Assembly (NCBI RefSeq): GCF_000519265.1
Contig: NZ_KI912608.1
Span: 1,414,582-1,478,581 of the forward strand
Source of the DNA: Desulfonatronum lacustre DSM 10312
Lineage (GTDB): Bacteria > Desulfobacterota > Desulfovibrionia > Desulfovibrionales > Desulfonatronaceae
DNA length: 64,000 nt
Direction of reading: 5' to 3'
Positions 33,979 to 43,018 of this stretch are shown piece by piece. Position 1 is the stretch's first letter; each line of letters begins with the position of its first letter. The position numbers and the translations under genes are program-made. A model generated the notes under the pieces. The model ran no database searches, was not told where the DNA came from, and saw nothing but the letters and a program-made list of their open reading frames with translations.

Positions 33979-35163
33979 TTACTGATCATGAACGATGCGC
34001 ACCGTGGAGCCGTCCTCCAGGAGGTGTTGCCCGAGAGTGACGACATTGCCGGAAAGATCTTCGGGCTCCAGGATCTGGGACATGCCCTCCTCGGAAATAC
34101 CGACTCGCACGGCAACCAGCCGGGCTGTGTCGTCGTCCTGGATCACGAAGACGCCCTGTTGGCCGTCACGCCGGACCAAGGCCGCGGAAGGCAGCAGGAC
34201 CGCGTTCTCGGCTCGGGACAACTCCAACCGCGCCCGGACGAACATGCCCGGCTTCATCAGCCCTTCGGGGTTGGGCAGTTCCAGTTCGACCCTGGCCTGG
34301 CGGGAAGCCTCCCGAAAGACCGGGGCAATCCGAGCCACCTGGCCCTCGAACTGGTGTCCGGGCAAGGCGTCCACGGTCACCAGGGCCTGTTGCCCGACTC
34401 GAATCCGGGCATAGTCCCGTTCCGTGACGTGGAAGACCGCCAGCACGGCACTGACATCCAGGACGCTGAGCAAGGGGGTGTTGGCGGACAAGGTCGCCCC
34501 CTCGTCCACGAACCGTTCGCCCACCACCCGTGGAGGCTGGGGGCCGTTTTCAGGCCAGGAAGCCTCGATCCGGGCATAACTCATCCGAACCTCGGCGGCC
34601 CCCAACGCGGCCTGGCGTTGTTCGACCTGGGCCGTGGCCACGCGCAGGCGGGCCTGCTGGGCGAGATACCGGGAACGGGTCAGATCCAGCTCTGCTTGAG
34701 AAGTGACCATTTGGCCTCGTAAGGACTCGATCCGGACATATTCCTTTTCCGCGACGTCCAGTTCACTGCGGGCCTCTTCCAGATTGGCCCGAGCCACGGC
34801 CAGCTCGGCCCGAGCCTGCTCCACCTGCTGCACGAACTCCGCGTCCTCCAACTGCGCGACAAGTTGACCGCGTCCGACCGGGTCGCCCACGTCCACGAAC
34901 AGTTTTTCCACCCGTCCAGAAATCTTTGACGCGACATCGAATTGAGCCCGAGGCGACAAGGTTCCGGAAAAGGTCCGAATATCACGAACAACTCCAAGTT
35001 CCACGGACTCGGCTTGGACGGCGACGGCCGGACTTCCGGCGGGCCTTCCGGCTCCCGGCTGTTGGGAATCGGGTTGCAGCGCCCGGTAGGTCATCCAGCC
35101 CAATCCAGCGAAAAGAATCAGCAAAACAAGCGGCAAAACCACCCGCCGCGGTCGTCGAGACAT
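33979..35163 (-). CDS. RND efflux periplasmic adaptor (membrane fusion protein)
   Basis: About 394 residues: a signal-anchor (VVLPLVLLILFAGLGWMTY), the lipoyl half VDVGDPVGRGQLVAQLEDAE, an alpha-helical hairpin rich in Ala/Glu/Arg (about 110-190), and the beta-barrel domain with LPGHQFEGQVARIAPVF and NPEGLMKPGMFVRARLEL. It links the inner-membrane pump at 30719-33841 to an outer-membrane channel encoded elsewhere. ATG 35163 is preferred over ATG 35169 because GGAG is then seven bases away. Confidence 0.9.
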   Translation of the reverse strand: MSRRPRRVVLPLVLLILFAGLGWMTYRALQPDSQQPGAGRPAGSPAVAVQAESVELGVVRDIRTFSGTLSPRAQFDVASKISGRVEKLFVDVGDPVGRGQLVAQLEDAEFVQQVEQARAELAVARANLEEARSELDVAEKEYVRIESLRGQMVTSQAELDLTRSRYLAQQARLRVATAQVEQRQAALGAAEVRMSYARIEASWPENGPQPPRVVGERFVDEGATLSANTPLLSVLDVSAVLAVFHVTERDYARIRVGQQALVTVDALPGHQFEGQVARIAPVFREASRQARVELELPNPEGLMKPGMFVRARLELSRAENAVLLPSAALVRRDGQQGVFVIQDDDTARLVAVRVGISEEGMSQILEPEDLSGNVVTLGQHLLEDGSTVRIVHDQ

Positions 35164-35333
35164 GTTCATGCTCCGTGGTTGATCAAGAAGTGATTCCAAG
35201 GTGGAAGAGAGCGCTCCGGCACGAAGCTTCTTCCGACAATGGAAGACTGTAGCCATGGCCTCGAAAAAGGCAAGTCTTAGGAATTATCAAAACGGAAGAA
35301 TGGAATCAGACGTGGGATGAATGACGGAAAATT

Positions 35334-35373
35334 CCGTTTCAACGCGCCCAGAGCAACCAGCGCGTCGAAACGG
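35334..35373. terminator. Stem-loop between the adaptor and TPR genes
   Basis: CCGTTTCAACGCGC and GCGCGTCGAAACGG form a 14-bp stem with one mismatch and a 12-base loop. On the minus strand it follows the TPR gene by about 84 bases and is followed by AATTTTCC, a weak T-tract, so it may terminate or protect that transcript. Confidence 0.45.
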
Positions 35374-35456
35374 AAAAAAGGATCAGTTATACAGTGTCAC
35401 GCTCAGTGCCGCATGAGCGCACGAAGACAATACGGAGGGCATCCGTGGGAAATCGA

Positions 35457-36695
35457 TTAATCGATCACGCCGCGGAACAACTTTTTGAACACGGAACACC
35501 CGCAATATCCGGTTTCCTGGGCCATGCGCAGGGCACGTGAGTCTCCCAAGGCCGCGGCGGAACGAAAATCACGGCAGGCCAGGTCACGCTTGTCCATCTT
35601 CATATACAACAGCCCGCGGTTGTGGAACGCAGAAGCTTGGCTTGCATCCTGAAGGATGGCCTTGGAGAAGTCCGCTATGGCCTTGTCCGGAAACCCGGCG
35701 TCGGCCAGGGCCAGGCCACGTTCATTGAGCAGTTCGGGGTTGTCGGGAGCGATATCCAAGGCCCGGGTCAGGCAGTCCACGGCGGCCTGAGGATCGGTAT
35801 ACCGCTGACAGTTCCACAGCAGACGGGCTTGGCGCAGCCAGTCCTGAGCGCTTTTTTCCGGCTTGGCTGCGACGACAGGAGGAGAAGATTGTTCCTCGGC
35901 TTGCTTGGACGGCGCCGGAGCAGCGGGGGCTTCTGGAGTCGGGGCCGACTTTTGAACCGCTTCGTGCAATTCCTTGAGCTTGTCGGCCAGAGTAGTGCGC
36001 TCCCCTTCCAAGACGACCAAGCGTTCCTCTTCGCTCGCGAAACGTTCTTCCAAAGCGCTTTCCAGTGCATCCAGGCGAGCATCCAAGCGGCTCCCCAGGG
36101 CAAGGATGTCCTGCTCTCGGTCAACGGGAAGATTGGCGGCTTGCTCCGCCATCCGGCTTTCCAGATCGGCCACACGTTGCGCGGTATCTCTAGAGGCTTC
36201 TTGGGCGGCTTCTTGGGCGGCTTCTTGGGCGGCTTCTTGGACCGCCTTCTTCAAATCCCCGATATCCTTCCGTAAGCTTTTCTCCAGATCAACAACTTTT
36301 TGAGTAGTAGCCTTGAGCGCATTTTGCAGTTCCTCAGCGGTCTTCTCCCAAGGGCGACCTCCCAAGACCGCGAGTTCCTTATCCAGGCGCTGTTGCGCCA
36401 AAGCGGCCATTTCTCCCACGGTCTGAAGCTGCTTCTCGTTGATGTTCCACCTGGAGTCGAAATCCGCGAGGCTCTGTTCCAAGCGCCCCAATCCAGTCTT
36501 CAAAGCTTCGAGTTCCTGTCCGCTGGACGCTTGAAAAGTCTGTTGCCCCTCGGCGACCTTTTTCAACTCCTCGCGAAACTCAAGGGCAATGGCTTCAAGT
36601 TCAGCCTTGGTCAGCTTTGAACTGGAACCGGAACCCGCACTGGAGCTTGCGCTGGGTTTGCTGGAACTGGATTTACTTGTTTTCTGCTTCGACAC
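35457..36695 (-). CDS. Coiled-coil and TPR repeat protein of unknown function
   Basis: A 412-residue protein. The N terminus is Ser/Lys-rich; residues about 30-245 are a long coiled coil containing a QEAA tandem repeat; a Pro/Ala/Ser linker follows; the C-terminal 140 residues hold three TPR-like units (for example ALDIAPDNPELLNERGLALA). It ends in a Cys pair (YCGCSVFKK). There is no signal peptide. The GTG start follows AGGGGGAT. A LapA-like membrane coiled-coil gene lies just upstream on the same strand; the pair may form an envelope scaffold (inference). Confidence 0.75.
   Translation of the reverse strand: MSKQKTSKSSSSKPSASSSAGSGSSSKLTKAELEAIALEFREELKKVAEGQQTFQASSGQELEALKTGLGRLEQSLADFDSRWNINEKQLQTVGEMAALAQQRLDKELAVLGGRPWEKTAEELQNALKATTQKVVDLEKSLRKDIGDLKKAVQEAAQEAAQEAAQEASRDTAQRVADLESRMAEQAANLPVDREQDILALGSRLDARLDALESALEERFASEEERLVVLEGERTTLADKLKELHEAVQKSAPTPEAPAAPAPSKQAEEQSSPPVVAAKPEKSAQDWLRQARLLWNCQRYTDPQAAVDCLTRALDIAPDNPELLNERGLALADAGFPDKAIADFSKAILQDASQASAFHNRGLLYMKMDKRDLACRDFRSAAALGDSRALRMAQETGYCGCSVFKKLFRGVID
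36195..36242 (-). repeat. 12-bp coding repeat in the TPR/coiled-coil gene
   Basis: Four near-identical copies of GGCTTCTTGGGC (plus-strand reading) encode Gln-Glu-Ala-Ala repeats in the coiled coil. The unit length of 12 keeps the frame, so copy-number change would only lengthen the helix. Confidence 0.85.
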
Positions 36696-36950
36696 GTTGA
36701 TTCATCCCCCTTTAGATGTCTTTGGAGACAAGAGCTTGGACGAAACCCGGTTTGCATACGCCTTGTCTCCAGCCTCGTTTCGGCGGCGATCCATCGCAAT
36801 ACCGGCTTGGACGCGAAAAACGCGTTCCGATCAGCGGTTGAGCGAACCGGCGATCCCGATGATCACTTTGTGAGCATCATTTTCGCGACCCTTTTCCGAT
36901 TCCCAAGACGCCGGCTCGCCAAATTTCTCAATCTTCATGGCAGGACCAGG

Positions 36951-38138
36951 CTAGCGCCCGCCCCCGGCGTCTTCAAGTTCCTTGGCCAATGACTGGAGCA
37001 TCTCCTCAACCCGTTCCAGGGTATCGCGTTGCTCATCGGTCTCCACCTGGGACCCCAAAAACGCGGTCTTTCCCGCGGTGTCCCGCAGAAACCCGGCCAC
37101 AAGCTGTTTGCGAAATATCTCGGGCAGGCCCTGCAAGGCCAGCATCTGCTCTTCCAGGGTTTCGACCTCGACACCCAATTGCTGCTGACCTTGCCCCAGG
37201 GACTCGAGTTCATCGCGAACCGACACCCGTTCGCGCTCCCAGGTCCGTCCCATTTCCTCCTGGGTCGAGGCCATATGACCGCTTTGAATGTGCAGGTCTC
37301 CGAGCTGTTCGGACAGTTGAGTCATTTGGTTGTTAAGCACGATGTAAACCCCGCTGCTCACGACCAAGGCCAAGGCGACGGAGAGGAACAGGACGGCCCC
37401 CCACCCCGGGCCGGACGGACGTTCCAGGACTTCATCTTCCTTGAATTCCGATCGGTTTTCGGATGCGTTGCCGGACCGGGAAGGATCGGAAGCTTGTTTA
37501 TCGAGAGATTCCGAAATTGATTCCAAAACAGTTTTGGAAGGGTCGGATGCGTCGGTTGCATGGGAATACTGGGTGGATTCCGGAGTTCCTTCCTGAACTT
37601 CAAGGGAAGATGCGGCGGTATTTTCAGCGGAGGCCTGTTCCGAATTCTCGGCAAGGACTTTGTCTTCCGATTCCGATGTGGTTTTCTTTTCCATCGTGGA
37701 CTCCATGGGCGGCTGAAGGGTTAGCGTGGAAGTTTCCGTGGATGAAATGTCGGCGGCGGCCCCCCGGCGGGATGTCGCCGAAGAATTGTCCCGGTGCTCT
37801 TCCGGTTCGGAGGTTTCGAGCGTCGAATCGGGTTCCGGCTCTGGCTCAGGCTCTGGGCGCAGTTCGCGTTCAAGGTCCGCGACCTCTCGCTTTGTTTCAG
37901 CCACCGAGCGTTTCAAGCGCCGATGCTCGCCGAGATACGGCAGGCTGGTTACGACGAACCCCGCAACGAAAAGGATCGAAATCAGGACAAAAATGGGTAA
38001 GCTGAACTCGACGCTCAGCAGCTCCGGCCAATGGACCACCATGGGCAGGGCCGGGGACAAGATTTCGGCGTTCTGCACCGCGCCCAGGGCGATGGCCACA
38101 CAGAACAGAAGGAAGAACAGGATTTTGACATGTTTCAT
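36951..38138 (-). CDS. LapA-domain membrane protein with acidic linker and C-terminal coiled coil
   Basis: A 395-residue protein. The N terminus is a LapA/DUF1049-like unit with two membrane helices (ILFFLLFCVAIALGAVQNAE and FVLISILFVAGFVVTSL) and a following charged coil. A PEPEPEPE run and a long acidic Ser/Glu/Thr-rich linker (about 95-245) lead to a third helix (GAVLFLSVALALVVSSGVYI) and a coiled-coil domain ending in AGGGR. This is much longer than ordinary LapA (about 100 residues). Function unknown; it may organise an envelope complex with the adjacent TPR protein. The 255-base gap to that gene holds nothing I can identify. Confidence 0.72.
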   Translation of the reverse strand: MKHVKILFFLLFCVAIALGAVQNAEILSPALPMVVHWPELLSVEFSLPIFVLISILFVAGFVVTSLPYLGEHRRLKRSVAETKREVADLERELRPEPEPEPEPDSTLETSEPEEHRDNSSATSRRGAAADISSTETSTLTLQPPMESTMEKKTTSESEDKVLAENSEQASAENTAASSLEVQEGTPESTQYSHATDASDPSKTVLESISESLDKQASDPSRSGNASENRSEFKEDEVLERPSGPGWGAVLFLSVALALVVSSGVYIVLNNQMTQLSEQLGDLHIQSGHMASTQEEMGRTWERERVSVRDELESLGQGQQQLGVEVETLEEQMLALQGLPEIFRKQLVAGFLRDTAGKTAFLGSQVETDEQRDTLERVEEMLQSLAKELEDAGGGR

Positions 38139-38188
38139 ATCAGCTCCATTTCCCGACTTCGCGAAAAAGCGCCCGAAAAAACTCGGTA

Positions 38189-39211
38189 TCAGGCCCGAAG
38201 GGCGGCCAGTTCCTTGTACTCCAGGTTAACCCGTTCCCGAACCAGGGTCAGCGTCTCCAGGGCCTGTTCGTGGGCCTTGCGATCGCCGGCCTCCAGCATC
38301 TCCCAAATCCTGGCCGGATGGGCTTCCAACGCGGCCCGCCGTTCCCGCATGGGCTCAAGGAACGCACCGAGGCTTTTCAAAAGCAGCTTTTTGCAGTCCA
38401 CGCATCCCAACGTGGCCTGGGTGCAGCCGGAGACGATCTCGGAGCGCTGAGCGGCATCCGTCATCAGCATGTGGTAGGGGAACATGTTGCATTGATCCGG
38501 GTTGCCGGGGTCTTTTTTGCGCATCCTGTTGGTGTCCGTGAGCATGCTCATGATTTTCGGCGTAACCTGCTCCATGGACTCCGAAAGGTGGATGGCGTTG
38601 CCGTAGCTTTTGCTCATTTTTCTGCCGTCCAGGCCGGGCAGCTTCTGGGCTTCGGTCAACTTGGCCTGGGGCTCCGGAAAGAGCGGAGTATAAAGGAAGT
38701 TGAAGCGCCGGGCGATTTCCCGGGTCAGCTCCAGGTGGGGCAATTGGTCCTGGCCCACCGGAACGAGCTGCGGACGGTAGATCAGGATGTCCGACGCCAT
38801 GAGCACCGGGTAGCCCAAAAAGCCGTAGGTGCTCAAGTCCTTGGAGCCCTCAAGTTCGCCTTTCACTTCCTTGTAGGTGGGGTTGCGCTCCAGCCAGCCC
38901 AGAGGGGTAATCATGGACAGCAGGAGTTGCAGCTCGGCATGCTCCTTGATCTGGGACTGCAGGAACATCGTGCATTTTTCCGGATCCAGTCCAGCGGCCA
39001 CCCAGTCCATGACCAGTTCGGGCACGAACTGCCGGATCCTCTGCGGGCTGGCGTACTCGCTGGTCAGGGCATGCCAGTCGGCCACGAAGAAAAAGCACTC
39101 GTACTCTTCCTGCAAGGCGATCCAGTTGACGAGTACGCCGAAGTAATGGCCCAAGTGCAGCGGCCCGGTGGGCCGCATTCCGGAAACAATGCGTTGCGGG
39201 GTCGTGGACAT
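38189..39211 (-). CDS. trpS: Tryptophanyl-tRNA synthetase
   Basis: A 340-residue class I aminoacyl-tRNA synthetase: the HIGH-type motif MRPTGPLHLGHY near the N terminus and the KMSKS motif GRKMSKSYGNAI. Other conserved parts are FFFVADWHALTSEY and YPVLMASDILIYRPQLVPVG (Trp pocket). A C-terminal GCVDCKK pair is present. It charges tRNA-Trp. ATG 39211 follows GAGGAAG; the site-2 protease gene is directly upstream on the same strand. Confidence 0.95.
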   Translation of the reverse strand: MSTTPQRIVSGMRPTGPLHLGHYFGVLVNWIALQEEYECFFFVADWHALTSEYASPQRIRQFVPELVMDWVAAGLDPEKCTMFLQSQIKEHAELQLLLSMITPLGWLERNPTYKEVKGELEGSKDLSTYGFLGYPVLMASDILIYRPQLVPVGQDQLPHLELTREIARRFNFLYTPLFPEPQAKLTEAQKLPGLDGRKMSKSYGNAIHLSESMEQVTPKIMSMLTDTNRMRKKDPGNPDQCNMFPYHMLMTDAAQRSEIVSGCTQATLGCVDCKKLLLKSLGAFLEPMRERRAALEAHPARIWEMLEAGDRKAHEQALETLTLVRERVNLEYKELAALRA

Positions 39212-39283
39212 GAAACCGATCTTCCTCAGTAATAAGTGGTTTAAAAATTCATAAAAACTCGACCCACTGCGCAAATGGATCGA

Positions 39284-39940
39284 TCAAAGCAAAATATTGG
39301 TAAAGAATCGGACCATCGGCAGCAGAACACTTTGCAGCACACCGGTCATCAGCAGCAAGATAATAACGACAAAGCCGTACCGCTCGAAACTGTAGATCAT
39401 GCGAACGCCGCCGGCGGGCAGAAACCCGGCCAGGATCTTCGCGCCGTCCAAAGGCGGGATGGGGAGCAGGTTGAAAATCCCCAGAATCAGATTGACGAGC
39501 ACCCCGTACTGGGCCATCAGGGCCAACGGTTCGATCACGCTCATCCCGGCCCCGCCAAGGGTCACGGCCAGAAAGATCAAGGCGTGAAACAGGAAGGCGA
39601 AGGCCAATGCCAGAGCGAAGTTGGTCCCCGGACCGGCCAGGGAGACCAGCATCATCCCTTTGACCGGGTTCTGGAAATAGCGGGGATCCACCGGAACCGG
39701 CTTGGCCCAACCGAAAAGAAAGGGGCTTTTAATAAGGACGAGAATCAGCGGAAAAAGTATCGTCCCCACGGGATCGACGTGGCGGATGGGATTGAAGGTG
39801 AGCCGTCCGGCGTTTTTGGCGGTGGGATCGCCCAAACGCCACGCCGCGTAACCGTGCGCCGCCTCATGACAGGTGATGGCGATGAGTACCGGTACGGCCA
39901 TAATCGCCAGTTCGCGGATGAAAGATGCTATGTCGAACAT
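39284..39940 (-). CDS. Site-2 protease family (M50) membrane metalloprotease
   Basis: A 218-residue intramembrane protease: zinc motif TCHEAAHGYAAW (H25, E26, H29) in a membrane helix and the second ligand motif NLLPIPPLDGAKIL. Four to six hydrophobic segments are seen. This small Rip-like type lacks a PDZ domain; related proteins are common next to trpS in Deltaproteobacteria, as here. Substrate unknown; candidates are anti-sigma factors or signal-peptide remnants. Confidence 0.9.
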   Translation of the reverse strand: MFDIASFIRELAIMAVPVLIAITCHEAAHGYAAWRLGDPTAKNAGRLTFNPIRHVDPVGTILFPLILVLIKSPFLFGWAKPVPVDPRYFQNPVKGMMLVSLAGPGTNFALALAFAFLFHALIFLAVTLGGAGMSVIEPLALMAQYGVLVNLILGIFNLLPIPPLDGAKILAGFLPAGGVRMIYSFERYGFVVIILLLMTGVLQSVLLPMVRFFTNILL

Positions 39941-40066
39941 ATTTCATCAAAATACCACGCTTGGCCGATGGAAGCAAGGAATGGCCGCGTAGCGTCCATT
40001 TTCAAAGGTTTTCTCAGCTTGGCCAGACCGGGCAGGGCAAATTTTTTCTCAAGCCAAGGCTCTCTG

Positions 40067-40146
40067 GATCGGTATCGAAATCGAAATCGTGATCGAAATC
40101 GATTGCTGGTAACTTTCCGATTTCGATAGCGATTTCGATTTCGATC
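40067..40146. repeat. TCGAAA-type hexamer inverted repeat (element 7)
   Basis: The left arm is at 40067-40102 (ATCGGTATCGAAATCGAAAT and onward) and the right arm at 40117-40146. The loop is only 14 bases (TTGCTGGTAACTTT). It lies in the divergent region between the site-2 protease and the rhodanese gene. Confidence 0.88.
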
Positions 40147-40361
40147 TTTCCTGCTCCAACCAGGGCGATATCCCCCTGGCCCCATTTATCCTGACAAATT
40201 TGAAATTATTGCGAGTTTCCCGAGAAAAAAAGCCCTGGCCGGACCGGCCTCCCGCCTTGAACAACATCACGCTTGTCGGTTACGTTTTCAAACCACACAG
40301 GGAATCTCCCCTGCACCACTGATATCCAATAAGGCACGTCAAACCCCAAAGGACCCATACC
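40147..40361 (+). other. Leader region of the rhodanese-rubrerythrin gene
   Basis: About 215 bases without a gene. It includes a GGCCGGACCGGCC palindrome near 40235-40250 and no classical ribosome-binding site immediately before ATG 40362 (only AAAGGACC). The promoter should lie here but cannot be placed with confidence. Confidence 0.35.
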
Positions 40362-41213
40362 ATGCCCGTCGAATCCATCTACCCCGAGGAACTGCCCGCA
40401 TTCAGCGCCAAGCTGAAAGAGTCCGACTATGCCCTGGTGGACGTCCGCCAGCCAGGCGAATACCGGGAGGGCCATATCCCCGGGGCTCGATTGCTACCGT
40501 TGCCGGAAATTGAAGCCCGCCTGGACGAACTCGCCGCCACGTCAAACCTGGTTTTCTACTGCCGCAGCGGCGCGCGGTCCCAGGCCGCGGCCAACCTGGC
40601 CCAGACCGCCCTGCCTCCGGATACCCGCATCCTGAACATGGTCGGCGGATTCCTGGCCTGGGACGGCCGGGCCTTGACCGACATGCCCCGCCTGGAAGTG
40701 TTCGAGCCGGCCCGGGAGTCGTATCAAAACACGTCCCAAGCCCTGTTGCGGGCCATGGAACTGGAAAAAGCCGCCCAGCGATTCTACCAGGCCGCGGAAA
40801 GCAAGGCCAAATCCCCGGAAATGGCCACGACCCTGGCCACCTTGGGCAAGGTGGAGCGCACCCACGCCCGGGTGATCTTCCACCGCCTGCAACGCGCCGA
40901 CGCGGAATATTCCGACCAGGATTTTGAACTCTGCTTCGATGAATTGAAAGGGGACATTCTGGAGGGCGGGGAATCATTGGAGGACGCCGTGGCGCGACTT
41001 GCCCCCCCTGGTTCAGACGGGATGGCCGATGAGTTTTGCCTGACCGTGACCGAACTGGCTCTGATGATCGAAACCGCGGCCTATGACCTGTACAAAAACC
41101 TGGCCGGAATTCATGCGGGGACGGAACTGGAGTCGGTCTTCCTGGAGCTGGCCGAGGACGAGCTGAAGCACCAACGCCTCCTGGCTCGACTCTTGCCGGA
41201 GTGCGCAGCGTGA
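40362..41213 (+). CDS. Rhodanese domain fused to rubrerythrin-like ferritin domain
   Basis: A 283-residue fusion. Residues 1-105 are a rhodanese domain with DVRQPGEYREGHIPGA and the active Cys in FYCRSGARSQ. Residues about 120-283 are a ferritin-like four-helix domain with AMELEKAAQRFYQAAE, KVERTHARVIFH, MIETAAYDLYKNLAG and LAEDELKHQRLL, which supply the di-iron Glu/His residues. Such fusions occur in anaerobes and are thought to link sulfur transfer to oxidant defence. Its stop overlaps the start of the DUF362 gene (GTGA). Confidence 0.9.
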   Translation: MPVESIYPEELPAFSAKLKESDYALVDVRQPGEYREGHIPGARLLPLPEIEARLDELAATSNLVFYCRSGARSQAAANLAQTALPPDTRILNMVGGFLAWDGRALTDMPRLEVFEPARESYQNTSQALLRAMELEKAAQRFYQAAESKAKSPEMATTLATLGKVERTHARVIFHRLQRADAEYSDQDFELCFDELKGDILEGGESLEDAVARLAPPGSDGMADEFCLTVTELALMIETAAYDLYKNLAGIHAGTELESVFLELAEDELKHQRLLARLLPECAA

Positions 41214-42211
41214 CGACGCGCTCCGCCGCGGACGTGCAGCAAGCCATCCATCAGGAAAGACCGCTCATCCCCGTGGCCCTGACCCGTTGCGCGGCCTACG
41301 AGGCGGATCGACTTGCCGAGTCCATTCAGGCTTGCTGGAACGCTTTGGGCCGCGCCTTTCGTCCCGGGGATACGGTCCTGGTCAAGCCCAATCTGGTCAC
41401 CTCCCGCCGGGCCCATCTCTCCTGCACCCACCCTCAAGTGGTCCGGGCCGTGTGCGTCCTCCTGTTGGATCATGGGGTCCGCGTCCAGGTGGGCGACTCT
41501 CCGGCCTTCGGCACCGCCGGACAGGTGGCCCGGGCCGCCGGCCTGACCGAGGCCTTGGGCGACCTGCCCGTGCCGGTGCGCAACCTGAACCGACCGGTTT
41601 CGGTCCGCCTGACCGGCGCTTCTCAGGCCGGCAGCTTCCAGGTGGGCATCTCCCGCCACGTCCTGGAGGCCGACCTGCTGCTCAACCTGCCCCGGCTCAA
41701 GGCCCATTCCCAAATGTTCATCACCGCGGCGGCCAAAAACCTGTTCGGATGCGTCTGCGGGGTGCGCAAGGCCGTGGCCCATATGCGCCACGGCCAGGGC
41801 GACGACCTGGCCGGACTGATCCTGGACCTCCAGCCCCACCTGCCGCCCACCACATCCCTGCTGGACGCGGTCACGGCCATGGACGTCTCCGGCCCGGCCA
41901 GCGGACAGCCGTGCTACCTGGGCCTGCTGGCCGCCTCGGACAACCCCGTGGCCCTGGATACCGCCGTCTATACGGCCCTGAGCCTATGTCCGGAGCAGGT
42001 TCCCCTCTGGCGCGAGGCCCGCCGGAAAAATCTGCTTGGCCACCACCCGGACCAGATCACCACCCCTCTGCTCTCCCCCGCGGACCTGGACCTTTCCGCC
42101 TTCCAGGCCCCGAATCGCCTCAACCCGATCTCTTTCCACCCCCGGCAGGTCGTCAAAAGCATGTGCCGTCGAGCTTGGCTGGGGCTTCGCGCTGTAGCAG
42201 CGGGCAGATGA
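41210..42211 (+). CDS. DUF362 domain-containing protein
   Basis: A 333-residue protein of the DUF362 family: VLVKPNLVTSRRAHLSCTHP, VQVGDSPAFGTAGQVARAAG, LLNLPRLKAHSQMFITAAAK and NLFGCVCGVRKAVAHM. The family often carries iron-sulfur domains, but none is visible here. The role is unknown; related proteins occur with iron-sulfur or redox enzymes in anaerobes. GTG 41210 overlaps the preceding stop, implying coupled translation. Confidence 0.85.
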   Translation: MTTRSAADVQQAIHQERPLIPVALTRCAAYEADRLAESIQACWNALGRAFRPGDTVLVKPNLVTSRRAHLSCTHPQVVRAVCVLLLDHGVRVQVGDSPAFGTAGQVARAAGLTEALGDLPVPVRNLNRPVSVRLTGASQAGSFQVGISRHVLEADLLLNLPRLKAHSQMFITAAAKNLFGCVCGVRKAVAHMRHGQGDDLAGLILDLQPHLPPTTSLLDAVTAMDVSGPASGQPCYLGLLAASDNPVALDTAVYTALSLCPEQVPLWREARRKNLLGHHPDQITTPLLSPADLDLSAFQAPNRLNPISFHPRQVVKSMCRRAWLGLRAVAAGR

Positions 42212-42281
42212 TAACGAGCAGAGGAGGGACTGCGGGATCGGCTCGAAGCCGGGGGAACATCCCCAGACTTCGAGAGTGTGG

Positions 42282-42767
42282 TCATTTATCCGTAATACTT
42301 CGAAAAACACCTGCTCTGGCATTTTCAATCAACTCTTCGGAAGAGACCTCTCCGAAGTTGAAGTTGATAATCTTCCACTCATTTTCCGGCTTGTAGAAAA
42401 TAAATTCCATCCGCAAGGATGCTTCCGCGTTGTACATGAGGTAGGTGAGGACATGAATTCGGCTGCTGTATTCGTAAAGCCCGATGCGTTCCCGACCGGT
42501 GTAGGCTCCAAACGTTTCCGGCAACAACTCCAGTTTTGACGTTGTTTCCGCTATGCCTTCACCGCCAGCATACCAATTGGGATTGGTTGCTATCAATCCG
42601 CCAATTGCCTCCGATGCCTTGCCTTCCGTCAACAAAGAAAAAAACGCGTCCAATGCCTCGTCATACGAAGCAGCGGCGAATGCCGGGCCGCTCAGAGAAA
42701 TTGCAAAAAAGACCGCCAAGCCCATAAACCACCGCCTCGCGGTGGCCGTTCGATTGATCTGAGGCAT
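42282..42767 (-). CDS. Secreted protein of unknown function
   Basis: A 161-residue protein with a signal peptide (WFMGLAVFFAISLSGPAFA, cleavage near AASYDEA). The mature part resembles a small alpha-beta fold: LDAFFSLLTEGKASEAIGGL at the start and SLRMEFIFYKPENEWKIINF near the end, as seen in NTF2-like or DUF4019-like periplasmic proteins. The family is not certain. It is isolated on the minus strand between the DUF362 and ABC transporter genes. The roughly 250 bases upstream hold the divergent promoters but no clear boxes. Confidence 0.7.
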   Translation of the reverse strand: MPQINRTATARRWFMGLAVFFAISLSGPAFAAASYDEALDAFFSLLTEGKASEAIGGLIATNPNWYAGGEGIAETTSKLELLPETFGAYTGRERIGLYEYSSRIHVLTYLMYNAEASLRMEFIFYKPENEWKIINFNFGEVSSEELIENARAGVFRSITDK

Positions 42768-43018
42768 GCTTCCTCCATCTTTTAAAGTATATAGAAAACT
42801 GCGCCCGCTCCAAAACGTATAAACTACCCAGGGCCGGGAAGCTTCGCAACTCCGGCCCTAACCAAAACCAAACTCGCCCAGAGCTTCGCGAACCCGCCCC
42901 ATCTCCGCCCAGGTTCTTGACCTGACGGGGCCAACTCTTTACAGGCACACGGTGTGGAAGATGATGTTTCTCTCCACATGATATTCATCTCAACGCAAAC
43001 GAATGGAGGTTTTGGAGC

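Noticed and set aside
36696..36950. A terminator or small RNA between the TPR and LapA-like genes
   Set aside because: Only a short CTTGTCTCC-type complementarity is visible, with no T-run and no clear promoter.
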